From the NCBI GenBank assembly GCA_002400675.1, contig NVQY01000119.1, positions 1-6,783 of the forward strand: DNA of 6,783 nucleotides, given 5' to 3'. The translations under genes were made by a program, and so were the position numbers. The notes under the pieces are model-generated. The model did no database searches. It was not told where the DNA came from and worked only from the letters and a program-made list of their open reading frames with translations. The stretch is from Paracoccaceae bacterium (lineage in GTDB: Bacteria; Pseudomonadota; Alphaproteobacteria; Rhodobacterales; Rhodobacteraceae). Shown here one piece after another: positions 1 through 6,591 of this stretch; within the stretch, counting starts at the first letter, position 1, and every line of letters begins with the position of its first letter.

Positions 1-50
1 GTCTGGGGAAAGGGGCGGCACGCCTTTAAACCATTTTGTGCAACAGAGTC
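1..50. mobile_element. Possible insertion-sequence end at the left edge
   Basis: Read on the minus strand from 50 leftward, GACTCTGTTGCACAAAATGG resembles terminal inverted repeats of IS903-like (IS5-family) or IS6-family elements. If real, the element extends leftward out of the window and its outer end faces the operon. No transposase coding sequence is visible in the 50 bases available. The 65 bases between it and the kinase stop (51-115) show no clear hairpin followed by a T run, so no operon terminator can be assigned there. Confidence 0.35.
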
Positions 51-115
51 GATAAGGATCAAGTACACATCCAGCCCAACTGCCCCACGCTTTGAGGGAC
101 TCTCCATGTTCACCT

Positions 116-1516
116 TTAGGAAGGGATTTCTTTAGCGCCCGTGCCAGCGTTGTCTGTTAGGATCAAAGAAAATATCGCCCCCCCATCCGGAGCGTTTTCA
201 ACGCTGATCGTTCCTCCGTGCGCATCGCAGACCTGTCGTACTATTGATAAACCGACACCGACACCGGGGAGCCCTGATTGTTTTCTATCACCCCGATCAA
301 ACCGATTAAATATACGGGTAAGGTCGGAGTCTGGCACGCCATCTCCATGGTCGCGCACCTGCCAGCCGGGTGGAGACTTTTGAACACTGATTTCAACCTC
401 GCTGTCTACCGGTGAATGCAGAATCGCGTTTTCGACCAAATTCCGCAGGGCCATTCGCAAAAAGCCGGGGTTCCCGTAGGCCGGGGCGCTGGCGACGCCG
501 CTCAAGGCTAGATATATTCCAGAGTCCAGTGCCGCCGGGGCCATATCACAGACCAGTTCAGAGGCGACTTGCACAAGGTTGATTTGCTCAAAGTCGGTTC
601 CAGCCAGCATATCGGCACGGGACATATCTAGCAGCTGGTAAGTGATCCGCTCGATCTGTTCGAGATCAACCAACAGCTCTTTGCAGGCGGGTTCTGCGGT
701 TGTGCTTTGCAAGCGTGATTTCAATACCGCAATTGGGGTGCGTATCTCGTGGGCCACATTGCCCGCAAAATTACGCTGTGTCTGATAGCCCTCTTCCATA
801 CGGGTAACCATTTGGTTTGTGGCGTTGATCAACGGGCGAATCTCATAGGGGGCCGCGTCGGGTTCGATGTGCTGACCCGTTGCCGAAGGGCTGATCCGCG
901 ATAATTGATCGAGCACCCGTGTCAACGGATTCAAGGAGTTGCGGGCAGCCAGAATGGCGGCGGCAAGAACAAGGGCAAGGGTCAGGCCGATCAATGGATA
1001 TGAATGGCCAAGGATTTCACCCCAAAGAGGCGTCGGATTGGAATAAGGGTGCTTTCCCCCTTCGATTGCCGCAAGCCATTCCTTTTTGCCGTTCAGAACC
1101 AAGGGTACAGCAACCCCGGGTTGATCATTGGCAGTTCGGAACCAATAGCTGTCGGCTGTGGTGCCATAAATAGAAATGCGTGGCGGCAAGGGGGTGCTGG
1201 CCCCTGTAAGAGGGCTGCCGTTCAGGGAATAGAGGGCATAATCAATAACCCTGTTGTAGTCATCGGATCCGATCCGGAATGTTTTGATGGCCAATGACCC
1301 GTCTGGTGCTTCTTCCAGCCGTGACGCCATTTCTTTGGCTCCGGCTTCAAGTGTTTCATAGCGGTATTCAACAACATGTTCGACCAATACAGATCGGGAT
1401 AAGGCCCCGACCAGGATGACACTGAAAATCGAGGCCAGTACCATATAGATCACGATATGACGCTGGAGCGATTCCGGCGCACCGAAAATTGCGCAATACA
1501 GACCGCGTGGAGTCAT
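116..1516 (-). CDS. Sensor histidine kinase (QseC/PmrB-like, HisKA plus HATPase)
   Basis: A 466-residue inner-membrane sensor kinase, the usual size for the family. It has a short cytoplasmic N-terminus and a first membrane helix at about residues 21-40. A periplasmic input region of about 130 residues follows, then a second helix at about 173-191 and a HAMP-like linker to about 245. The HisKA H-box VAHEIRTP places the phospho-accepting histidine at H256. The ATPase domain shows the N-box NLVEN (359-363), the G1 box DHGDG (389-393), the F-box IFNRFDRG (402-409) and the G2 box GVGVGL (418-423), so the enzyme looks fully active. The start codon overlaps the stop of the response regulator gene as ATGA, giving translational coupling and making that protein the near-certain partner. 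It is the last gene of the operon; the stop is TAA at 116-118. The periplasmic region has no motif I recognise, so the stimulus is unknown; the neighbouring enzymes suggest their product or an envelope change. Confidence 0.93.
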   Translation of the reverse strand: MTPRGLYCAIFGAPESLQRHIVIYMVLASIFSVILVGALSRSVLVEHVVEYRYETLEAGAKEMASRLEEAPDGSLAIKTFRIGSDDYNRVIDYALYSLNGSPLTGASTPLPPRISIYGTTADSYWFRTANDQPGVAVPLVLNGKKEWLAAIEGGKHPYSNPTPLWGEILGHSYPLIGLTLALVLAAAILAARNSLNPLTRVLDQLSRISPSATGQHIEPDAAPYEIRPLINATNQMVTRMEEGYQTQRNFAGNVAHEIRTPIAVLKSRLQSTTAEPACKELLVDLEQIERITYQLLDMSRADMLAGTDFEQINLVQVASELVCDMAPAALDSGIYLALSGVASAPAYGNPGFLRMALRNLVENAILHSPVDSEVEISVQKSPPGWQVRDHGDGVPDSDLTRIFNRFDRGDRKQSGLPGVGVGLSIVRQVCDAHGGTISVENAPDGGAIFSLILTDNAGTGAKEIPS

Positions 1517-2190
1517 GCTATGTCTTCTTTAAGTAGATATCCGATCCCCCGAATGGTGTGGATATGTACTGTTACCCCGGCTTTTTCCAGCTTTTTGCGC
1601 AGACGGTGGGTGGCAACCTCGATTGCATTGGGGGTGGCTTCCTTGTCAAACCCATAAAGCGCTTCTTCCAGAGTTTCTTTTGCCACCACACGGCCAGTGC
1701 GGCGCAATAGGATTTCCAGCAGATCCATTTCGCGGCGGCTGAGTGAAAGCGGCTCTTGGCCAACGCTGGCTTGCCGGTTTACCGTATCAAAGACCAGATT
1801 GCCAACAGCAAGATCCACCCCGAGCGCACCACCGGGACGGCGCAGCAAGGCGCGGACACGGGCGATTAGTTCATCCATGTTGAAAGGCTTGACGAGATAA
1901 TCGTCAGAACCGGCATTCAGCCCTGCAATGCGGTCCTCAAAAGCATCCCGCGCGGTGCAGATAAGCACCGGAAGGTTGTCGTGCCGTTTACGGATATGGG
2001 CCAGAACGCTCATGCCATCCGCATCCGGCAATCCCAGATCCAGAATACAAGCAGCATAGCGTACGCTGTCCAAAGCCGCCAATGCTCCGGCAGCGTCTGC
2101 AACGCGGTCAGGGGCAAATCCGGCCGAGCGCAAGGCTTTGGCCAGATTTTCCGCTAACCTGTCATGGTCTTCGACCAGCAATAGCCTCAC
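1513..2190 (-). CDS. OmpR/PhoB-family response regulator (QseB/PmrA-like)
   Basis: A 225-residue transcriptional regulator. The N-terminal receiver domain (about 1-118) has the acidic pair E7/D8, the phospho-acceptor D51 in ILDLGLPDADG, the switch threonine T79 and the conserved lysine K101 in KPFNMDEL. The C-terminal winged helix (about 128-222) carries the usual RREMDLLEIL start, the recognition-helix stretch NAIEVATHRLRKKL and the RGIGYLL wing. All phosphorylation residues are present. The start is GTG at 2188-2190, supported by a GGAG Shine-Dalgarno at 2197-2200 with a six-base spacer. The 3' end overlaps the kinase start by four bases. Resemblance to QseB/PmrA-type regulators is from the overall sequence pattern. 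Such regulators bind direct repeats with an 11-base period, and one of this kind lies upstream of the first operon gene (6571-6586), suggesting autoregulation of the whole operon. Confidence 0.94.
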   Translation of the reverse strand: MRLLLVEDHDRLAENLAKALRSAGFAPDRVADAAGALAALDSVRYAACILDLGLPDADGMSVLAHIRKRHDNLPVLICTARDAFEDRIAGLNAGSDDYLVKPFNMDELIARVRALLRRPGGALGVDLAVGNLVFDTVNRQASVGQEPLSLSRREMDLLEILLRRTGRVVAKETLEEALYGFDKEATPNAIEVATHRLRKKLEKAGVTVHIHTIRGIGYLLKEDIA

Positions 2191-2235
2191 GCGGTTCTCC
2201 GATTTATGGGGTCAGGGGTACCCAACCTGTGGTCC

Positions 2236-2832
2236 TTAGCGCAGACGATAGTCGACTTTGGAACCGTCATCGCCGGCAAAGCTGACTCTAACCAGCGTTC
2301 CATCAGTCGCGTACCATACATCGCGGGCCAAATCACCCGAGATCCGATAATGAGACGCCGCAACCTTGCCGTGGCCAGTTGCAACATTCTCGTTACCGAC
2401 TTTACGCACCGAAATTCGCATTTTTTTGCCGTCAATTGTGTTTAGTACACTGCGCGCCTTGACGATATCCACGTTCCAAAGGCTGGCTGGCAACAAAGAA
2501 CTGGCCCCCAAACTGATACTATGTGCTTCGCCGTTGTCATTGGTTGTAGACGACAATGCGGCAAGTTTTCCAGAACGCCATTGTTCGCTGCTTTTTTGTG
2601 CGAACTCATAGACAGACACACCAATAATCGGGACTTTTACTTTGATGTTGGTGTCCAGGCGGACCGTCAGGTTGGAGCCGGATTCACGAAAGGTAATGAC
2701 ATAATCGCCGATGTCTTTACCTTTGCGGATCACATCAAAAGCCAGTTTATTGCTGGCAGGGATTGAGGCGGCCAACGCCGGACCAGCGGCAATAGCAAGG
2801 GAAGCAAGCAGGGGGAAAAGATATTTTCTCAT
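2236..2832 (-). CDS. Exported DUF6134-like protein
   Basis: A 198-residue protein with a clear Sec signal peptide: positive start (MRK), hydrophobic core to about residue 18 and an AxA-type cleavage site near residues 20-22 (PALA|AS). The mature part of about 176 residues is rich in predicted beta strands, with a typical opening of strand, glycine, IG and strand (FDVIRKGKDIGDYVITF). It has conserved-looking YEF...EQWRSGKL and TNDNGE stretches and ends in short strands (VSFAGDDGSKVDYRLR). I match it by pattern to DUF6134, a family of unknown function; the fold may be a lipocalin-like or DUF3108-like barrel, but that is inference. It should act in the periplasm. It sits 41 bases after the oxygenase gene and 45 bases before the regulator gene, between biosynthesis and sensing, so a role in binding, carrying or presenting the product to the sensor kinase is plausible but unproven. 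The Shine-Dalgarno is weak (AGAAAG, distant), so it may be translated less than its neighbours. Confidence 0.72.
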   Translation of the reverse strand: MRKYLFPLLASLAIAAGPALAASIPASNKLAFDVIRKGKDIGDYVITFRESGSNLTVRLDTNIKVKVPIIGVSVYEFAQKSSEQWRSGKLAALSSTTNDNGEAHSISLGASSLLPASLWNVDIVKARSVLNTIDGKKMRISVRKVGNENVATGHGKVAASHYRISGDLARDVWYATDGTLVRVSFAGDDGSKVDYRLR

Positions 2833-2873
2833 GGTGTGTGTGTCTTTCTTTTAGGGTGTTGAGGGGGGCGGGG

Positions 2874-3734
2874 TCAGATTGACCCCATGCCGATGAATAA
2901 TTCGCGGTTTGCATCAATGATGGCGCGCCGGCCGTGCATTATGCGGGTATTGTCCAGCACGGCGATGTCGCCGTCTTGCCAGTTGATTTCATGGGTGCAG
3001 GATTCAGCAATTTCCGCCAACATCGAGATTTCTTCTGCGGTAACTTCGGAACCATCGGCCATCCGGTAACGGGGTTGCTCGTAATTGTGGGATGGGCCAA
3101 GAACTGCGTTGGCAAATGAATCGCAGCCGGAAAAGCGCGACGCGCGCACCGGATCCAGCGTCAGGTGATAGGTCATGGACCCATCTTCGTGCATTTCATA
3201 ATCCTGCCCGGGTGTGACGGCTTTGAATTGCAGGATATGTTCCTGGGTGATCTGTTCAGGGGCCGTCAAGGCGGGGTGTTCGTTGACCAGATAGCGTTTC
3301 CACAATTCTTCGGGCAGACGGCGGGAAACCGTCATTTTCTGGGACCAGCGGGTGCGTAAATCTTCTGGCATCACCCCGAGCATTTCATGGCCGTCGCATA
3401 TGGTGGTCTGCGAACCTTCAAAGGCGGCCGTGCGGGCATAAAAAGCAACCAGATCGGGGCAGCGTGGGGTGTTGCCGTTTTCGATATGCAGCCCGATTGG
3501 CCCAAGCCCCGCATCAACTTTCTGGGTGTTCTCTTCGGAATGATTACGTGCGGGATCAAAGGTGATATGCTTGCATAACTGCCCGACAAGGCCGGAAAAT
3601 ATGTGCATATCTACCGTAAAGCCCCGCAATACTGCCCAGCCATCGCGAACCAGCGCAGTATTTACGGCGGTGATGTCGGTTTGTGCAATACTACAACAGG
3701 TATTGTCCTGAGGGCGCAGGATATTATAGCTCAT
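2874..3734 (-). CDS. TauD/TfdA-family Fe(II)/2-oxoglutarate-dependent oxygenase
   Basis: A 286-residue cytoplasmic enzyme of the TauD/TfdA fold, normal length for the family. The N-terminal part has DGWAVLRGF (31-39), the usual opening strand. The metal site can be placed at H83 and E85 in GLHIENG and at H267 in LDNTRIMHGRRA. R277 in NRELFIGMG is the expected 2-oxoglutarate-binding arginine. The first metal motif is HxE rather than the commoner HxD, a variant known from AsnO/VioC-type hydroxylases. FYARTAAFEGSQTTICDG and LRTRW...SRRLPEELW are typical of family members found in natural-product clusters. Expected chemistry is hydroxylation, desaturation or another oxidation using O2 and 2-oxoglutarate; the substrate cannot be read from the sequence. 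The ATG lies inside the end of the reductase gene (11-base overlap), with GGAGA about nine bases upstream, so translation is probably coupled. It is probably the last biosynthetic step encoded here. Confidence 0.88.
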   Translation of the reverse strand: MSYNILRPQDNTCCSIAQTDITAVNTALVRDGWAVLRGFTVDMHIFSGLVGQLCKHITFDPARNHSEENTQKVDAGLGPIGLHIENGNTPRCPDLVAFYARTAAFEGSQTTICDGHEMLGVMPEDLRTRWSQKMTVSRRLPEELWKRYLVNEHPALTAPEQITQEHILQFKAVTPGQDYEMHEDGSMTYHLTLDPVRASRFSGCDSFANAVLGPSHNYEQPRYRMADGSEVTAEEISMLAEIAESCTHEINWQDGDIAVLDNTRIMHGRRAIIDANRELFIGMGSI

Positions 3735-4548
3735 GGATAGAGGTCTCCGATTTTTCTTTGGTTAACAGTCCGGCATTAATCAGGGCACTAAGGACCGCGG
3801 GGCTATGGGCCTGGGGGCCAACAGAGCGGTCGATCAAGCGTGGGAACATCCGTTGAATACGAACAAACAGGCGTTCCTTGCCTTTTGGGAAGGCTTCTTT
3901 TCGCCCGGCCTCGATGGCGTCCCAAGCCTGTTGAGCCACGCGCGAGGCATCGTCCAAAGTCATGTCCATCGGTTCCACCAAGGCCGCAAAAGCGCCGGTT
4001 GCACCGGTTTTGGTGGCGCGTGGGGCGATATAGGTAACGTTGACGTTTTCCCCCCATAATTCACGACGTAGCGCATCCGAAAATCCGCGTAGCCCGAATT
4101 TGGTCGCGGAATAGGCGGCGAAATAGGGATAAGCGATGTCGCCAAACACAGAGCCGACATTGACCACGCGTCCCTGTGCCGCCCGCAACGCAGGTAACAG
4201 ATCCCGGCAAAGGGCGATCGGGGCGGCAAGGTTGGTCATCAACATGCGTTCGAGCATATCGTCATCCAGCACGCTAAGGGCACCGACGGACAAGATGCCG
4301 GCATTGTTTATCAAGATGTCCAGATTGCCTGCGGTTGCGGCGCAAAGGGCGGCGCGCCCTTGTGGTTTGGTCACATCGGCCAGAACACATTCACAGGCGT
4401 CGCTGGCTGCTAAGTCCCGGGTTTCTTCCAAGGCGGCCAGAGTGCGGCCAGCCAAAATCAGGGCATAGCCGCGGTGGGCACCCTCAATCGCCAGTTCACG
4501 CCCGATCCCGGATCCGGCCCCTGTAATTAAAACGGTTTTACGGGTCAT
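3724..4548 (-). CDS. Short-chain dehydrogenase/reductase (SDR)
   Basis: A 274-residue classical SDR oxidoreductase using NAD(P)H. The Rossmann cofactor motif TGAGSGIG is at 9-16, an arginine at R35 (LAGRT) favours NADPH, ADVT (57-60) contacts the adenine and NNAG is at 81-84. The catalytic set is N106, S133 (VNVGSVFG), Y146 and K150 (YSATK), so the enzyme appears active. The C-terminal extension after about residue 215 is basic and amphipathic (KGKERLFVRIQRMFPRLIDR), a tail seen in SDRs acting on lipid-like substrates and possibly membrane-associating. The frame stays open upstream to 4800, but the ATG at 4546-4548 is chosen because the cofactor motif begins a few residues later and it forms an ATGA overlap with the stop of the adenylating enzyme. 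The likely role is ketone/alcohol or aldehyde interconversion on the pathway intermediate; the substrate is unknown. Confidence 0.92.
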   Translation of the reverse strand: MTRKTVLITGAGSGIGRELAIEGAHRGYALILAGRTLAALEETRDLAASDACECVLADVTKPQGRAALCAATAGNLDILINNAGILSVGALSVLDDDMLERMLMTNLAAPIALCRDLLPALRAAQGRVVNVGSVFGDIAYPYFAAYSATKFGLRGFSDALRRELWGENVNVTYIAPRATKTGATGAFAALVEPMDMTLDDASRVAQQAWDAIEAGRKEAFPKGKERLFVRIQRMFPRLIDRSVGPQAHSPAVLSALINAGLLTKEKSETSIHEL

Positions 4549-5954
4549 GCTGCGGTTTCTTTCTCGTTTGGAATGGATTGGGCGGGGACGGTTTGGGCCA
4601 GTTGCAGGGCTACACCCCGATTGGGGGTGCCCGCAGGCCGAATAAAACCGCTGCTGCGCGGATCGACGATCACAAGGCGTTCGGGACGGGCATAGACGGG
4701 CAGATCTGAAAGATGTGACTCGATGCGGTCCATTGAAATCGGGGCCACCGGGGCGACGACCAATGTCAGATTGCCGGCATCCAAAACCAATGCCGAGCAA
4801 GCAATCATCGGGTCTGCCGCCAGCAGTCGTTCAACCCATTCCGGATTGATATTGCGTCCGGCGGCGGTCACGATCAGATTGTCTTTGCGTCCCTCAACAA
4901 CCAGACGCCCATTTTCAAAATGCCCCAGATCGCCGGTTTTCCAACGGCAAGGGGCCGCATCGTGATGCAGGTATCCGTCCATGACGGTCGGGCCGGAAAC
5001 GACGATTTCACCGTCTTCGATAGCCACGCCCAAACCATCAAGAACCCTGCCAACCGTACCAGGTTCATTGTCACCAACCCGGTTCAACGCAACGACGGAA
5101 CAGGCTTCGGACAGGCCATACCCTTCAAATACGGGGATTCCGGCCGCAATGGCCTGACGCAGCATGGCGGGGGAGGCTGGCGCACCGCCCATGGCGACAA
5201 AACGCAGGCTGTCCGGAGCTGCGGGGCCACCTTGTTGCATATCGGTCAGCCAGGCGGTCAGCAATTTTGGCGCAAGCAGGCTCATGGTTGGGCGGTGGGT
5301 TGCAAATACCTGCGCCATTACGCCGGGGGCGTGACCGAACAGGGCGGCCATGGCTTCGGGCGCAAAGACAGTGCGTGCGCCTGCCATTACGGGCAGAAAC
5401 ATGCCGCAAATCTGCTCTAGTAACTGGGCGGCGGGCAGCACCGAAAGGTAAACATCCTCTCGCGAGGTTTCTACCGCATTTGACAAGGCGCTAATCGAGG
5501 CGCTGATCTGTTGTTCCCCAATGATCACGCCTTTGGGATGACCCGAGGAACCAGAGGTATAGATAATCCGGCGATGTCCGGGAGTCACCGACCTTGCGGG
5601 GCCGGTCTGCGATAACAGTGTCTCCAGACAGGGTAAATCATGGCCGGTGCCGCCGATCATGGCCTTGATCCCGGAGTCCTGAATGATGTGGGCTATTTGT
5701 TCTGCGCCAAAGAAATGCGGAATAGGGACCAGATGCTTGCCCGCAAGCGTTGCCGCCAGATCCGCCACCACATAGTCTGGACCGTTTGGCAGAGCCAGAC
5801 CGATTGTCTCGGGTTCTTGTTCAAGTGCCGCGGCTGCACCCGCGACACGGGCGGCCAATTCAGCCCAGCTAAGGTGGGTTTCGCCGTATTGAAAGGCAGT
5901 CTCATTCGCACGCTCACGGGCGTGTTGCCAAAGGCGATCGAAAAACTGTTTCAT
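4545..5954 (-). CDS. AMP-forming adenylating enzyme (acyl-CoA synthetase-like)
   Basis: A 469-residue member of the ANL superfamily, somewhat shorter than typical acyl-CoA synthetases (about 500-560). It should activate a carboxylic acid as the acyl-adenylate. Visible core motifs are the P-loop YTSGSSGHPKG (132-142), LLAPKLLTAWL (226-236), VAMGGAPAS (253-261), FEGYGLSEA (276-284), TGDLG (340-344) and the hinge GRKDNLIVTAAGRNINPEWVE (355-375). The usual C-terminal A10 lysine is not visible: the region reads FIRPAGTPNRG (437-447), with arginine where lysine is expected. The enzyme may therefore be altered in adenylation, or arginine may substitute. The ATG at 5952-5954 is preferred over an upstream start at 6014 because it has GAGGG at 5962-5966 with a seven-base spacer and forms an ATGA overlap with the preceding gene. 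No acyl-carrier protein is encoded in the window, so the acceptor may be CoA, a distant carrier protein or the neighbouring acyltransferase's substrate. Confidence 0.9.
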   Translation of the reverse strand: MKQFFDRLWQHARERANETAFQYGETHLSWAELAARVAGAAAALEQEPETIGLALPNGPDYVVADLAATLAGKHLVPIPHFFGAEQIAHIIQDSGIKAMIGGTGHDLPCLETLLSQTGPARSVTPGHRRIIYTSGSSGHPKGVIIGEQQISASISALSNAVETSREDVYLSVLPAAQLLEQICGMFLPVMAGARTVFAPEAMAALFGHAPGVMAQVFATHRPTMSLLAPKLLTAWLTDMQQGGPAAPDSLRFVAMGGAPASPAMLRQAIAAGIPVFEGYGLSEACSVVALNRVGDNEPGTVGRVLDGLGVAIEDGEIVVSGPTVMDGYLHHDAAPCRWKTGDLGHFENGRLVVEGRKDNLIVTAAGRNINPEWVERLLAADPMIACSALVLDAGNLTLVVAPVAPISMDRIESHLSDLPVYARPERLVIVDPRSSGFIRPAGTPNRGVALQLAQTVPAQSIPNEKETAA

Positions 5955-6517
5955 GCTGCCGCCCTCAGAAAACGGGTGTGATGACGAGAGCAGTGTTCTG
6001 CGGAAATGGCACAAACAACGGGGTTCGTTGCATAATAACGACCCCAGTCACCGGCATTATCCATCCGTGCCGGATCGGCAGGGGCCAGTTCTATCAGTTC
6101 CATTTTCAACTTACGGAAAATCTGGCGCAGCCGTGAAGTGGCCGTAAACATGCAATATGTCTTGCCCCGGGCCTGCCCTTCGATGACGACGCCTGCAAAG
6201 AGGGGCAGGATCGCTGTGGGGGTTGCTGTGGCCAACGTCACAACCTCCAGAATTTCGTCACGTTTGACAGGCAGGTTCAGGCCCTTTGAAATTGCGGCCT
6301 CGACCGGAGTATTCAAATAGATCTGGCTGAAAAAATCGCCTTTTGCCTCGCGTAGGCCAGTGGCGGCAATGATCTTGCCGTGTTGGTTGGTCGCCAAAAT
6401 CATTTCGTCGGCATGTGCAGGAATAACAGCCCCGTATTGGTTGTCGTATACATTTTCGATCAGTTCGGCACCTGCCTCCCATCTGGCCGTGCCGCGTCTT
6501 GCCAATTCCGTTGTCAT
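5951..6517 (-). CDS. Thermostable-hemolysin-family protein, GNAT/autoinducer-synthase-like acyltransferase
   Basis: A 188-residue protein matching by pattern the family named thermostable hemolysin (T_hemolysin). There is no signal peptide or membrane helix, so it should be cytoplasmic. Its segments line up in order with those of acyl-homoserine-lactone synthases and related GNAT proteins: VYDNQYGA (23-30), a strand ending IIAATGLRE (49-57), SQIYLNTPVE (64-73), KRDEILEVVTLA (85-96), FTATSRLRQIFRKLKMEL (124-141) and DWGRYYATNPVV (157-168). The family name comes from a Vibrio haemolysis phenotype; an acyltransferase role is my inference from these motifs and from the three linked enzymes. The ATG at 6515-6517 is chosen because AGGAG at 6524-6528 sits six bases upstream; an in-frame GTG at 6530-6532 would place that site inside the gene. 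It is the first gene of the operon and overlaps the adenylating enzyme gene by four bases. The C-terminal tail (HCSRHHTRFLRAAA) is rich in His and Arg. Confidence 0.82.
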   Translation of the reverse strand: MTTELARRGTARWEAGAELIENVYDNQYGAVIPAHADEMILATNQHGKIIAATGLREAKGDFFSQIYLNTPVEAAISKGLNLPVKRDEILEVVTLATATPTAILPLFAGVVIEGQARGKTYCMFTATSRLRQIFRKLKMELIELAPADPARMDNAGDWGRYYATNPVVCAISAEHCSRHHTRFLRAAA

Positions 6518-6523
6518 GCTATG

Positions 6524-6528
6524 CTCCT
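6524..6528 (-). promoter_or_regulatory. Ribosome binding site of the first operon gene
   Basis: AGGAG read on the minus strand, six bases before the ATG at 6517. It decides the start of the thermostable-hemolysin-family gene, because an upstream in-frame GTG at 6532 has no such site. Confidence 0.8.
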
Positions 6529-6557
6529 GCACTTTGCATTAGGTTACATCAGTCTCC

Positions 6558-6586
6558 CTAATAGGCATTGCTTACAGGACCCTTAC
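6558..6586 (-). promoter_or_regulatory. Candidate operon promoter with 11-base-period direct repeat (response-regulator box)
   Basis: On the plus strand CTTAC occurs at 6571-6575 and again at 6582-6586, giving CTTAC-N6-CTTAC, a direct repeat with an 11-base period. This closely resembles the CTTAA-N6-CTTAA type of site described for PmrA/QseB-class regulators. On the transcribed side, TATTAG (6563 to 6558) lies seven bases downstream of the repeat and could be a -10 element. No good -35 is present at the right distance, as expected when an activator bound at the repeat replaces it. A start near 6550 would give a leader of about 30-35 bases. The repeat is seen; its function and the promoter are inferred. 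Confidence 0.45.
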
Positions 6587-6591
6587 GTGTT

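Noticed and set aside
2191..2235. Possible hairpin around GGGTACCC between the exported protein and the regulator gene.
   Set aside because: The palindrome has no loop and only a few extra pairs, with no following T run; not convincing as a terminator or regulatory site.
2833..2843. Short GT-dinucleotide run before the exported protein gene.
   Set aside because: Only a handful of repeat units; too short to call a phase-variable tract.
4549..4800. Upstream extension of the SDR reading frame (84 extra residues).
   Set aside because: The extension lies inside the adenylating enzyme gene and is Arg/Pro-rich and unlike SDR sequence; the ATG at 4548 directly precedes the cofactor-binding motif and overlaps the previous stop as ATGA.
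4920..5420. Plus-strand open frame of 166 codons.
   Set aside because: It lies wholly antisense to the core of the adenylating enzyme, and its Gly/His/Gln-rich translation has no recognisable domain.
5955..6014. Upstream extension of the adenylating enzyme (20 residues).
   Set aside because: It overlaps the preceding gene's coding end, has no family similarity, and the ATG at 5954 has a good ribosome binding site.
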